Shown here: positions 1 to 14,744 of the stretch, piece by piece
Layout of the letters: the number at the start of each line of letters is the position of its first letter
Numbering within the stretch: the first letter of the stretch is position 1
Assembly (NCBI RefSeq): GCF_004348985.1
Contig: NZ_SMKW01000076.1
Location: forward strand, 1 to 46,480
Length of the DNA: 46,480 bases
Reading direction: 5' to 3'
Source: Saccharopolyspora elongata
Lineage (GTDB): Bacteria > Actinomycetota > Actinomycetes > Mycobacteriales > Pseudonocardiaceae
Notes under the pieces: generated by a model
Databases searched by the model: none
What the model was told of the DNA's origin: nothing
Seen by the model: only the letters and a program-made list of their open reading frames with translations
Position numbers and translations under genes: made by a program

Positions 1-1
1 C

Positions 2-7129
<7,128 letters not shown>

Positions 7130-7145
7130 GAGAAAAGGATCGCCG

Positions 7146-8483
7146 ATGACTCTGACCTCCGAATCCACCACCGCGCAGCCCGCCGACGGCCGCCTCGGGC
7201 TCGCCGCCCGCGATCACCTCATGCGGGGCTACGGCGAGCCGACGGACGGGCCGGTGTCCATCATCACCCGCGGTGAGGGGCCCTACGTCTGGGACGAACA
7301 GGGGCGCCGCTACCTCGACGCGGTCGCCGGCGCGTTCGTCGTGCAGGTGGGGTACGGGCGGCCGGACCTCGCCGCCACCGCGGCGCGGCAGGCAGCCGAG
7401 CTCGCCTACTTCCCGGCGATGGAGCACGCGCCCCGCCCCGCCGTGGAGCTCGCCGAGCGGCTCGCCGCCGCGGCGCCCGGCGATCTCAACCGCGTGTTCT
7501 TCACCTGCGGCGGCAGCGAAGCCGTCGACAGCGCGTGGAAGCTGGCCCGCCAGTACTTCGCGCTGACCGGGAGGACCGGCAAGCACAAGGTGATCAGCCG
7601 CGAGTGGTCCTTCCACGGCAGCACCTACGCGGCCGTGGCGATGGGCGGTTTCGCGCTGCTGCACCAGATCTTCGAGCCGCGCGGGCCGGTCAGCCGCAAC
7701 GTGGCCGACCCGTACGACGCCGAGGAGATCAGGGCGGCCATCGAGCAGGAGGGCCCGGAGTCGGTCGCCGCGGTGATCCTGGAGCCGCTGCCCCACCCGA
7801 GCGCCTGCGTGGTGCCGCCGGAGGGCTACTTCGCCCGCGTCCGCGAGATCTGCGACCAGTACGACGTGCTGCTGATCTCCGACGACATCGTGGACTCCTT
7901 CGGCAGGCTCGGCCACCTCTTCGGCTGTGACCGCTTCGGCTTCCAGCCCGACATCATCTGCTGCGCCAAGGGGATCACCAGTGGCTACGCGCCGCTCGGC
8001 GCGACCATCGCGTCCGAGCGGCTGCTGGAACCATTCCTGCCGGAGCACGTCATGTTCGCCCACGGCTACACCTTCAGCGGCCACCCGGTGTCGACCTCCG
8101 TGGCCATGGCGAACATGGACATCCTGGAGCAGGAGCGCATCTACGAGCACGTGCTGCGCAAGGAGGCGGCGCTGCGCAACACGTTGGAGGGTCTGCGGAA
8201 ACTGCCGGTGGTCAACGACGTGCAGGGCGCCGGGTTCCTGTTCTCCCTGGAGCTGATCAAGGACAAGGCGACGCAGGAGCCGTTCTCGCCGGAGGAGTGC
8301 GAGCAGCTCATCGACCGGCGGCTGCGCCGCGAGCTGTTCGAAGCGGGCCTGCACATCCGGTGCGGGGACCACGACAAGCCCTACATCCACCTTGCCCCGC
8401 CGCTGATCTGCGACCAGCCGGAGTTCGACGAGATCGCGGAGGTCCTGCGGGCCGTGCTGCCCCGGCTGTCGGCCTGGGTCTGA
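7146..8483 (+). CDS. Class III (omega-type) PLP aminotransferase
   Basis: A 445-aa fold-type I aminotransferase of the omega-amino-acid:pyruvate/diamine group. The PLP lysine sits in CCAKGITSGYAPLGA (about residue 275-290), the cofactor-phosphate loop in CGGSEAVDSAWK (about 119-130), and SDDIVDSFGRLG replaces the common SDEVxTGFGRxG, so the family Asp is kept but the loop is unusual. It starts 16 nt after the PKS stop with an A/G-rich ribosome site (agaaaagga), so it is probably co-transcribed with the PKS. Family members move amino groups between amines and keto acids or aldehydes; here it may aminate a polyketide carbonyl or make an amino precursor, which is inference. A strong hairpin follows its stop. 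Confidence 0.9.
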   Translation: MTLTSESTTAQPADGRLGLAARDHLMRGYGEPTDGPVSIITRGEGPYVWDEQGRRYLDAVAGAFVVQVGYGRPDLAATAARQAAELAYFPAMEHAPRPAVELAERLAAAAPGDLNRVFFTCGGSEAVDSAWKLARQYFALTGRTGKHKVISREWSFHGSTYAAVAMGGFALLHQIFEPRGPVSRNVADPYDAEEIRAAIEQEGPESVAAVILEPLPHPSACVVPPEGYFARVREICDQYDVLLISDDIVDSFGRLGHLFGCDRFGFQPDIICCAKGITSGYAPLGATIASERLLEPFLPEHVMFAHGYTFSGHPVSTSVAMANMDILEQERIYEHVLRKEAALRNTLEGLRKLPVVNDVQGAGFLFSLELIKDKATQEPFSPEECEQLIDRRLRRELFEAGLHIRCGDHDKPYIHLAPPLICDQPEFDEIAEVLRAVLPRLSAWV

Positions 8484-8490
8484 GGGCCGC

Positions 8491-8523
8491 GTGCGCGGTG
8501 GCGGACCGCCCGCCACCGCGCAC
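8491..8523 (+). terminator. 14-bp perfect stem-loop terminator after the aminotransferase
   Basis: GTGCGCGGTGGCGG at 8491-8504 is perfectly complementary to 8510-8523, with a 5-nt loop (ACCGC). It begins 7 nt past the aminotransferase stop. No T-tract follows, which is common for actinobacterial terminators. It probably ends the PKS-aminotransferase transcript. Confidence 0.8.
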
Positions 8524-8548
8524 CGGCCGGGATCAGCGATCCTTTCAG

Positions 8549-8768
8549 GATGCGGCGTCAGCCGCATGCGGTGAGGGACTCAGCTCGCACCGCCGCGGGT
8601 TCTCAGACTGTGCCCGCCCTTATCGGGCTACTGGGCGAGGCCAGTCCCCGATGCCGCGTATTGGTCATACGTAAGTCGGGGCTCCCACAGTCCAGGCGGC
8701 GTCTGTAACTCCCGCAGGGGGGCCGCTACCCGCACCGCCACGCAAAACGAGCCTGGAACCATCTCTTA
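8549..8768 (+). repeat. Copy A of a ~220-nt structured repeat (candidate RNA or miniature mobile element)
   Basis: This stretch matches, in inverted orientation, the sequence at 24554-24768. Hairpins in the + direction: P1 8551-8566 (TGCGGC/GCCGCA), P2 8568-8593 (GCGGTG/CACCGC), P3 8616-8628 (GCCC/GGGC), P4 8646-8681 (CCCCGA/TCGGGG, with inner CGTAT/ATACG). The tail 8705-8760 is the best conserved part. Stem sequences differ between the copies but pairing is kept. It fills the gap between two convergent genes and ends 3 nt before the P450 stop codon. Confidence 0.7.
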
Positions 8769-8771
8769 GGA

Positions 8772-10007
8772 TCAGGGGGTCCGGAGTGGGCCTAGGCGCA
8801 CCGGGAGTTCCTCCACCGCTCGCATGTAGCCGGGCCGCCACCGCAACTTCTCGACCGGCACGGCCAGTTCGAGGTTCGGGTAGCGCTCGAAGAGCGAGCC
8901 GAGGCCGATCTCCATCTCGACCTTGGCCAGCGAAGCGCCGAGGCAGTAGTGCATTCCCCGCCCGAACGCGACGTGCCCGTTCTCCGCGCGGTCGAAGTCC
9001 AACGCGTCCGGCGAGGCGAACCGCTCGGGATCGCGGTTCGCGGCGGCCAGCGACGCGAGCACCCAGGAACCGGCGGGGATCGTGGTGTCGTCGAGCTGGA
9101 TGTCCGCCGTCGTGAAGCGGAAAACCCCTGGCGTGGACGGCCCGTCGTAGCGCAGCAGTTCGTCGACGTGCGCCGCCAACGCGGTGGGATCTTCCCGCAC
9201 GGCGGCGAGTTCCGCCGGGTGGTCCAGCAGGGACAGCACGCCGAGCGCCAGCGAGTGCGACGTCGTCTCGTGCCCGGCGACGAACAGCAGCAGCGCCACG
9301 CCGGCGAGCTCCCGATCGGCCACTTCGCCGCCGGCACCCGTCACGAGCGCGCTCAGCAGGTCGTCTTCCGGATTCCTGCGCTTGGCGTCGAGCAATTCCT
9401 CGAAGTAGGCGTAGAAGGAGTTGACGGCGGAGACCACCTGGGGCGCCTTTTCCGGGTCACCGACGAATCCGAGCGCCTGGTTGGTCCACTCCCGGAACTG
9501 CACGGCGTCCGCTTCCGGAATGCCGAGCAGCGCGCACAGCACGGACACCGGGAACGCATAGCTGTACGAGCGGACGAGGTCGACTTCGTCCTCGCCGTGC
9601 AACGCATCCAGCAGCCTGTCGGCGATGGCCCGCACCTGCGGCCGCAGCGCTTCCACGCGGCGCGCGCTGAACTCGCGCACCACCAGTTTGCGCAGCCGGG
9701 TGTGGTCGGGCGGATCCATGTTGATGAACAGTCCCTGCCGGATGGACCGGAACGCCTCGGCCACCTCCGGCGCCACCTCGTCGGCGCCGCTGCGCTCCGG
9801 CGAGAGGTCGCAGCTCACGTGAGGACTGGACAGCACGTTCACGACGTCGGGATAGTGCGTCACCACCCAGCACTCGCGCCCGTCCGGCAGGACGACCGGC
9901 TGCGCCGGACCGTTCTCCCGCCAAGCCGCTAGGCACGGGTGGGGATTGGCCAAGAACTCGTCGCTCATGGACAGTTCCACCGGGCCGGCCACGTCGCTCG
10001 TGCCCAT
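8772..10007 (-). CDS. Cytochrome P450 (bacterial class I)
   Basis: A 411-aa soluble P450. The heme-binding loop is FGRGMHYCLGASLA near the C-terminus, the I-helix oxygen-activation motif is AGHETT, and the K-helix ExxR is in DELLRYDG. The ATG at 10007 was chosen because GGAGGAAAG lies directly before it; an upstream in-frame start would add 29 residues of non-P450 sequence. It needs electrons from a ferredoxin, and the ferredoxin at 11198-11419 is a candidate partner. Placement next to the PKS end suggests late oxidation of the polyketide; the site of oxidation cannot be read from sequence. It is convergent with the aminotransferase and divergent from the methyltransferase at 10360. Confidence 0.95.
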   Translation of the reverse strand: MGTSDVAGPVELSMSDEFLANPHPCLAAWRENGPAQPVVLPDGRECWVVTHYPDVVNVLSSPHVSCDLSPERSGADEVAPEVAEAFRSIRQGLFINMDPPDHTRLRKLVVREFSARRVEALRPQVRAIADRLLDALHGEDEVDLVRSYSYAFPVSVLCALLGIPEADAVQFREWTNQALGFVGDPEKAPQVVSAVNSFYAYFEELLDAKRRNPEDDLLSALVTGAGGEVADRELAGVALLLFVAGHETTSHSLALGVLSLLDHPAELAAVREDPTALAAHVDELLRYDGPSTPGVFRFTTADIQLDDTTIPAGSWVLASLAAANRDPERFASPDALDFDRAENGHVAFGRGMHYCLGASLAKVEMEIGLGSLFERYPNLELAVPVEKLRWRPGYMRAVEELPVRLGPLRTP

Positions 10008-10234
10008 CTTTCCTCCTGTAATCCGATGCTGGAACATTCGGTGAGAATTGCGGACGACGAACCCGATGCTAGGTGTCCCGAAATGGCCCAGCAACGGCCG
10101 AGAATCGCCGACACCCGGTATTCCACCGGTTCACCCCAGCGGATTATCGACACCCGCACGCGACGCGACGAAACGGCGCCGCTGATCCACTTTTCCGAGG
10201 CGGCTCCACGATCAGGTCGAAGTCGTTTCCTCGG

Positions 10235-10258
10235 TTGCAGCACCCCATTCCGCTGCAA
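10235..10258. promoter_or_regulatory. Inverted repeat in the divergent P450/methyltransferase promoter region
   Basis: TTGCAGC at 10235-10241 and GCTGCAA at 10252-10258 form 7-bp arms around a 10-nt spacer, inside the 352-nt gap between the starts of the P450 (10007, minus) and the methyltransferase (10360, plus). Size and place fit a regulator operator. No matching regulator gene is in this part of the window. I see nothing else recognisable in the gap. Confidence 0.35.
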
Positions 10259-10359
10259 TAGCGTGCAGTGCGGTCCCCGAATTCTTCCGGTCCGGCACGG
10301 CCGGATCGCGCCGAAACGAATTCCGCAATCACCGCAGCCTCGAAGGCGAGATCCACGAG

Positions 10360-11190
10360 ATGAACCGAGCACAGCGACCATCACCGGGCGCCGGTGAAAC
10401 CCACGACGAGCACGGCGACGTGTTCACCGCGCTGCTGGACGGCAGCCTCCACTTCGGACTCTGGGACGACGCCACCCGCAGCATGCGGGAGGCCGCCGAC
10501 AACATGACCGACTTGATGATCGAGAAGCTGGCGGTCGAGCCGGCGCGGTCCGTGCTCGACATCGGCTGCGGCATCGGGGAACCCGCTGTCCGCCTGGCCC
10601 GCGCCAGGAACGTCGACGTGGTGGGCATCAACGTCAGCCGCCAGCAGCTCGCCGCGGCGACCGAACGCGCGACGGTGGAAGGCCTGCAGGACCGGGTGCG
10701 CTTCGCGTTCGCCGACGCCCTGGACCTGCCCTTCCCACCGGAATCCTTCGACGCGGCATGGTTCTTCGAGTCCCTGCTGCACATGCCCGACCGCCGCCGC
10801 GCGCTGTCGCAGGCCGCGCGCGTGCTGCGCCCCGGCGGCAGGCTCGCCGTCGCGGACTTCATCCGGCGCGGCCCCGACCTGGACGAGCAGACCGCCGTCG
10901 AGGAACGGCTCGCCGGGTTCCACATCTCCGCCATGCCGACGCTGGAGGACTACGCCGAGACGGTCGCGGACGCCGGCCTCGTCATGGTGGAGGCGATCGA
11001 CGTCTCCGACCGCAGCTGGCGGCAGACCCTGGCGGTGGTCCAGGAGAACATCGCCCGCCTGCAGCACACCTTCACGACCCCGTCCGGCCAGGAGGACTAC
11101 TGGGCCGAAGCGCGCGAAATGCTGCCCAGGATCGCCGACGGATCGGCGCTGGGCTACGCGGTGTTCGTCGCGGCCAAGCCGCGCGGCTGA
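10360..11190 (+). CDS. SAM-dependent methyltransferase (class I, natural-product tailoring type)
   Basis: A 276-aa Rossmann methyltransferase. Motif I is LDIGCGIGEPA (about residues 66-76), the acidic strand-2 region follows at VVGINVS, and the AFADALDLPF block is the SAM adenine site. The N-terminal HFGLWDD and the overall layout resemble the family with EryG and rifamycin 27-O-methyltransferase, which methylate sugar or macrolide hydroxyls. It is convergent with the ferredoxin (8-nt gap) and lies between two P450s, so methylation of the polyketide or an attached sugar is likely. No glycosyltransferase or sugar genes are in the window, so a direct O-methylation of the aglycone is equally possible. 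Atom specificity is unknown. Confidence 0.88.
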   Translation: MNRAQRPSPGAGETHDEHGDVFTALLDGSLHFGLWDDATRSMREAADNMTDLMIEKLAVEPARSVLDIGCGIGEPAVRLARARNVDVVGINVSRQQLAAATERATVEGLQDRVRFAFADALDLPFPPESFDAAWFFESLLHMPDRRRALSQAARVLRPGGRLAVADFIRRGPDLDEQTAVEERLAGFHISAMPTLEDYAETVADAGLVMVEAIDVSDRSWRQTLAVVQENIARLQHTFTTPSGQEDYWAEAREMLPRIADGSALGYAVFVAAKPRG

Positions 11191-11197
11191 CCGGGGC

Positions 11198-11419
11198 TCA
11201 CCGCTCGGGCGCCAGCACCTCGCCGGTGCCGGCGTCCCGCACGGTGATCGCCTCGACCGGGCAGGACTCCGCCGCGTCGGTCACCTCCTCGGCCGGACCG
11301 ACCTCCGACCGGCGTGGGCAGGAGAACCCCTCCACCAGCTCGAAGTGCTCGGGCGCGATCCCGACGCACAGCGCCGAGCCGATGCAGGTATCGGCGTCCA
11401 CCTCGATCGACCAGCTCAC
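11198..11419 (-). CDS. Small 3Fe-4S-type ferredoxin, P450 partner
   Basis: A 73-aa ferredoxin with CIGSALC near the N-terminus and ESCPVEAI toward the C-terminus. The residue between the usual second and third cysteine positions is Ala (SALC), so only three cluster ligands are seen, the pattern of the 3Fe-4S ferredoxins that serve actinomycete P450s. Its ATG overlaps the stop of the upstream P450 by 4 nt (ATGA), so the two are translationally coupled and should be made in similar amounts. It is expected to pass electrons from a ferredoxin reductase, not encoded here, to the coupled P450 and perhaps to the one at 8772-10007. Confidence 0.95.
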   Translation of the reverse strand: MSWSIEVDADTCIGSALCVGIAPEHFELVEGFSCPRRSEVGPAEEVTDAAESCPVEAITVRDAGTGEVLAPER

Positions 11420-12657
11420 CGGACACCCGTGCGGGCGGATTCGGCGCGGGTCGCGCCCAGTTCAGCCGGGTTCCAGACGATGTCCAGGCGCGACGGGCTG
11501 TAGAGAATCATCCCCTCCCCCCACACGACGTCGTCCTCATCGCCTGCGAAGCGCAGGCCGGGCAGCCTCGCCAGCAGCGTGCGGAGCCCGACCTGCAGCA
11601 TCAGCCGGGCGAGCTGCGCACCGATGCAGAAGTGCGGGCCGTGCCCGAAACCGAAGTGCGCGTTGTCCACCCGGGACAGATCGAGGCGATCGCCGTCGGC
11701 GAAGACCGCCTCGTCGCGGTTCGCCGACCGGATGTCGACGACCACCGGCTCACCGGCGCGGATCGTCACCCCGCCCAGTTCCACATCTTCCTTGGCATAG
11801 CGCGGAAGCCCGCCGACGAAGCCCAGCGGCAGGTATCGCATCAGCTCCTCGGCCGCCCTCGGGACCCGATCGAGGTCGGCGAGCAACCATTGGAGCTCCC
11901 GGGGATGGGTCAGCAGTGCGTACGCGGAGTTCGCGAGTTGCGTCGAGGTGGTCTCCTGCCCGGCGACCAGGAGTGTGACCGCGAGCCGCACCATCTCCTC
12001 TTCGGTGAGCTTGTCGTGCTGGTCGCGGGCCTGGATCAGCACGCTGATGAGGTCGTCCTCGGGTTCCGCTCGCCGCCGCTCGATCAGTTCGGCCATGTAG
12101 CCGGCCATGAGGCTCATGCACTCCTCGGTCTGCTCCGGCGTGAATCTGTCGGTCGCCATGAACCCGTCGGACCACGCCCGGAGTTCGGCCTGCCGCTCAT
12201 CCGGGACACCGAGCAGCTCGCAGACCACCGTGATCGGGAACACCCGGGCGAACCCCGCGACGAAGTCCACCGGCGGCCCTTGCTCGATCATGCGGTCTAC
12301 GAACCTGTCGGCGATCTCCTGGACCCGCGGGCCCAACTGCTCGACCCGGCGCTGCGTGAACGCCTTCGCGACGAGTTTGCGCAGCCGGGTGTGCTCAGGC
12401 GGGTCCATGGTCAGGATGCCGCCCTGGTTCTTCGTCGGCTGGGTCCGTGGCTCGTCGTGGTCGAGCACGGCCGCGCAGCCGAACCGGGAATCGGTCAGCA
12501 CCACCTTGACGTCCTCGTACCGGGTCGCCAGCCAAGCGGGTTCCCCGTAGGGGAACTGGACCCGGCACACCGGCTCCTGCGCGCGGAGCACCGCGTAGAG
12601 CGGGTCGACCTCCAACCGCTTCTGCTCGCTGAACGGGAACTTCCTCGGTTCCGACAT
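11416..12657 (-). CDS. Cytochrome P450 coupled to ferredoxin
   Basis: A 413-aa P450 with heme loop FGFGHGPHFCIGAQLA, I-helix AGQETT (Gln where AGHETT is commoner), and ExxR in EELMRYLP. The ATG at 12657 is preceded by GGAGCG at good spacing; a TTG four codons upstream is less likely. The layout resembles the CYP105/CYP107-like families that hydroxylate or epoxidise macrolides. It is first in a two-gene operon with the ferredoxin. Substrate is inferred to be the product of the adjacent PKS. Confidence 0.95.
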   Translation of the reverse strand: MSEPRKFPFSEQKRLEVDPLYAVLRAQEPVCRVQFPYGEPAWLATRYEDVKVVLTDSRFGCAAVLDHDEPRTQPTKNQGGILTMDPPEHTRLRKLVAKAFTQRRVEQLGPRVQEIADRFVDRMIEQGPPVDFVAGFARVFPITVVCELLGVPDERQAELRAWSDGFMATDRFTPEQTEECMSLMAGYMAELIERRRAEPEDDLISVLIQARDQHDKLTEEEMVRLAVTLLVAGQETTSTQLANSAYALLTHPRELQWLLADLDRVPRAAEELMRYLPLGFVGGLPRYAKEDVELGGVTIRAGEPVVVDIRSANRDEAVFADGDRLDLSRVDNAHFGFGHGPHFCIGAQLARLMLQVGLRTLLARLPGLRFAGDEDDVVWGEGMILYSPSRLDIVWNPAELGATRAESARTGVR

Positions 12658-13007
12658 GCGACGCTCCAAGTGCCATCGACCGTTGCCGACGCGTAAGTTA
12701 CGGCCCTCACAACCGTCCTGCCTGCTTCACCACTCGATCGAAGAAGGACATCCCGGCGGCCACTTCCCGGTGTTCGCCACCTGTCTAATTTCGTTGTGCT
12801 GCAACCACTTCCCCACAACACTCGTCATGCCACCACCCGGTACGACGGGGTGAACATGTCGCACGGCCAGGTATTTCCGGCCTTCCGCTCCCAACACCGC
12901 GCGCATCGCCACAACAATTCGACGATCGGTCGTTAATGGCGTGCGCCGGCGCTGTCGCCCGGCCTAAGCTCCTTCTCGATCATTCCGGCGAACCCTGGAG
13001 GAAGTCC
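12658..13007. other. Divergent intergenic region between P450 and SDR
   Basis: 350 nt with no supported gene. It is AT-richer than its surroundings and must hold the promoters for the P450-ferredoxin pair and the SDR. A loose inverted pair GTTGTG (about 12793) and CACAAC (about 12815) and a short ACGA/TCGT palindrome near 12923-12934 are visible; neither is strong enough to call an operator. Confidence 0.4.
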
Positions 13008-13730
13008 TTGGCAACCGACGCACTGACCGCGGTCGTCACCGGTGCCGCGAGCGGGATCGGGCGGGCACTGGCCGAGGCGCTCCACGCCAAGGGCGCCGAC
13101 CTCGTCTTGGCCGACGTCGACGCCGACGCGCTCTCCGCGACCGCGGACCGGCTCGGCGCGACGGGTGTGACGGCCGATGTGTCCGACCCGGCCGCGATGA
13201 GCGCCCTGGCTGCGCAGGCCCCGCAGGCGCGCCTGATCTGCCTCAACGCCGGTGTCGTGGGAGCGTCGCTGGGCGCGCCGTGGGAGGTGCCGGCCGACGA
13301 GTGGGATCGCGTGTTCGGCATCAACGTCGGCGGCATCGTCAACGGGCTGCGGGCGTTCGTGCCGGGCCTGCTCGCCTCCGGTGAGCAGGCCCATGTGCTG
13401 ATCACCGCATCGCTGGCCGGCCTCACCGTCTTCCCGGGCGGCGGGGCGTACGGGCCGTCGAAGCACGCCGTCGTCGCCGTCGCCCAGCACGCGGCGATGG
13501 CCCTGGCCGGCACACCGGTGCGGGTCACCATGATCTGCCCGGCGCTGGTCGCCACCGGCATGTCGCCGGAGGGGATCGAGCCGGACCTCGTCGCGCACGA
13601 GGCGCTGCGGGCAGTTGACGACGGTGTTTTCGCCGTCGTTCCCTCCGAGTGGCAGGCGGCCGTCGTCGCGCAGGTCGAGCAGATCGCGTCCGGACACCGG
13701 CCCACGCCACCTGCCCCGCGGTCGGCATGA
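13008..13730 (+). CDS. Short-chain dehydrogenase/reductase
   Basis: A 240-aa classical SDR: cofactor loop TGAASGIG at the N-terminus, LNAGV (NAG motif), catalytic Ser in ITASLAG and Tyr/Lys in YGPSKHA. The start is a TTG at 13008, preceded by GGAGGAAG (12997-13004) at ideal spacing and giving a normal SDR N-terminus; the ATG 72 nt upstream has no ribosome site. The basic or acidic residue after strand 2 (LADVDAD, Asp) favours NAD(H). It could oxidise or reduce a polyketide or sugar hydroxyl in the adjacent pathway, or be an unrelated gene at the cluster edge. Confidence 0.85.
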   Translation: MATDALTAVVTGAASGIGRALAEALHAKGADLVLADVDADALSATADRLGATGVTADVSDPAAMSALAAQAPQARLICLNAGVVGASLGAPWEVPADEWDRVFGINVGGIVNGLRAFVPGLLASGEQAHVLITASLAGLTVFPGGGAYGPSKHAVVAVAQHAAMALAGTPVRVTMICPALVATGMSPEGIEPDLVAHEALRAVDDGVFAVVPSEWQAAVVAQVEQIASGHRPTPPAPRSA

Positions 13731-13986
13731 GCCACAACAACCACGCTTAGCCAACCCGAATCCGGTTGCCCCCAAGGGTTGTCCCGTAACTGATCTTTGG
13801 TATGAGGGTGGTTGGTCAGGACTGGATCCTGGGGGCCACCGGTGGGCTCCGTCGTCAGGGTCGCGTCGTTCTCGTGGACTGTCCGGTTTGATCACTTGGC
13901 GTCCGAGGTGGCCCGGGGCGCGACGGGTTGCGGGCGGATCCACCTGGGGAAATAGAGCGGCAGAGTCCCCCTGCTATGGTGCGCCG

Positions 13987-14415
13987 ATGTCAGCGATCAA
14001 GAAGTTTCAAGTCACCTTCGACTGCGCAGAACCTGAGCGTCTCGCTCGTTTCTGGTGCGAGGTGTTGGGGTACGTCGTACCGCCGCCACCGGAGGGGTTC
14101 GCCACTTGGGACGATTTCAAGCGCTCGCAGCCACCCGAGCAGCGGGATTCATGGTTCGCCTGCATAGATCCCTCAGGAGTGGGCCCGCGACTGTACTTCC
14201 AGCGCGTCCCCGAAGGGAAGGCCGCCAAGAACCGGCTGCATCTTGATGTGCGGGTCGGCACCGGTCTCGTGGGTAAGGAGCGCCTCGCTGCACTTGAGGC
14301 CGAATGCGCACGACTGATCCCGCTCGGCGCGGTACATGTGCAAACACTGTATGACGGCAATGATTCGTGCATCCCGATGCAGGACATCGAGGGCAACGAG
14401 TTCTGTATCGACTGA
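13987..14415 (+). CDS. VOC-fold (glyoxalase-like) protein
   Basis: A 142-aa protein with the vicinal-oxygen-chelate pattern of the glyoxalase-like group: KFQVTFDCAEPERLARFW at the start, a central RLYFQRVPEGK, then KNRLHLDVRVG and a final MQDIEGNEFCID. The HLDV and EGNEF blocks hold the usual metal-site positions. Function is unknown; relatives include dioxygenases, isomerases and antibiotic-binding resistance proteins. It lies inside the IS-like remnant, in the opposite sense to the transposase fragment, and its base composition is lower in GC than neighbouring genes, so it looks like a passenger gene. Confidence 0.8.
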   Translation: MSAIKKFQVTFDCAEPERLARFWCEVLGYVVPPPPEGFATWDDFKRSQPPEQRDSWFACIDPSGVGPRLYFQRVPEGKAAKNRLHLDVRVGTGLVGKERLAALEAECARLIPLGAVHVQTLYDGNDSCIPMQDIEGNEFCID

Positions 14416-14477
14416 GCATTCTCCGAGGCGGAGAGGTGGGGGCCACCCCCTTCGGCCCCCGCTGGTCTCATATGGGG

Positions 14478-14621
14478 GGTGTCGGCGTCGATGACGACCT
14501 GGTGGTTGGTCGAATACCGGTAGTTCTTCGACTGCCCGGCAACCGTATGATCCCGCGTCGGGACCAGAGTGCCGTCGACGATCAGCACGGCGTCCTTACG
14601 GAACCGCTGACGGGGCTGAAG
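14478..14621 (-). pseudogene. IS5-family transposase fragment
   Basis: On the minus strand this reads LQPRQRFRKDAVLIVDGTL followed by VPTRDHTVAGQSKNYRYSTN and HQVVIDADT, the centre of an IS5-type DDE transposase around its first catalytic Asp (VDGT). No start codon or N-terminal part lies before the element end, and the frame changes to unrelated sequence after DADT. The gene is therefore truncated on both sides and cannot be active. Confidence 0.88.
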
Positions 14622-14744
14622 CGCGAGCGACGGTCCGAGACGGCAAGATCATGACACCAAGATCAGCCGTTACGGGACAGCCCCTAGCACGCCGACGATC
14701 GGGGCGAAGGACCCCGAAGTCGCTCGCGTGCTCGCAGCCCCGAG

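Larger units (their letters stand above)
13776..14684. mobile_element. IS5-family-like remnant with matching ends enclosing a VOC gene
   Basis: The left end (13776-13800, GGGTTGTCCCGTAACTGATC) and the right end (14657-14684, reading inward GGGGCTGTCCCGTAACGGCT) are imperfect inverted repeats, differing mainly by a 3-nt insertion. The GTCCCGTAAC core is typical of actinomycete IS5-type ends. Inside the right end is a 48-codon transposase fragment. The rest of the transposase is gone and a complete VOC-fold gene occupies the middle. I cannot see a clear target-site duplication. The element separates the PKS tailoring genes from the pabAB set. Confidence 0.75.

Noticed and set aside
11418..12696. 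Long plus-strand frame opposite the second P450
   Set aside because: No motifs; the minus strand has the complete P450 with heme loop and ribosome site.
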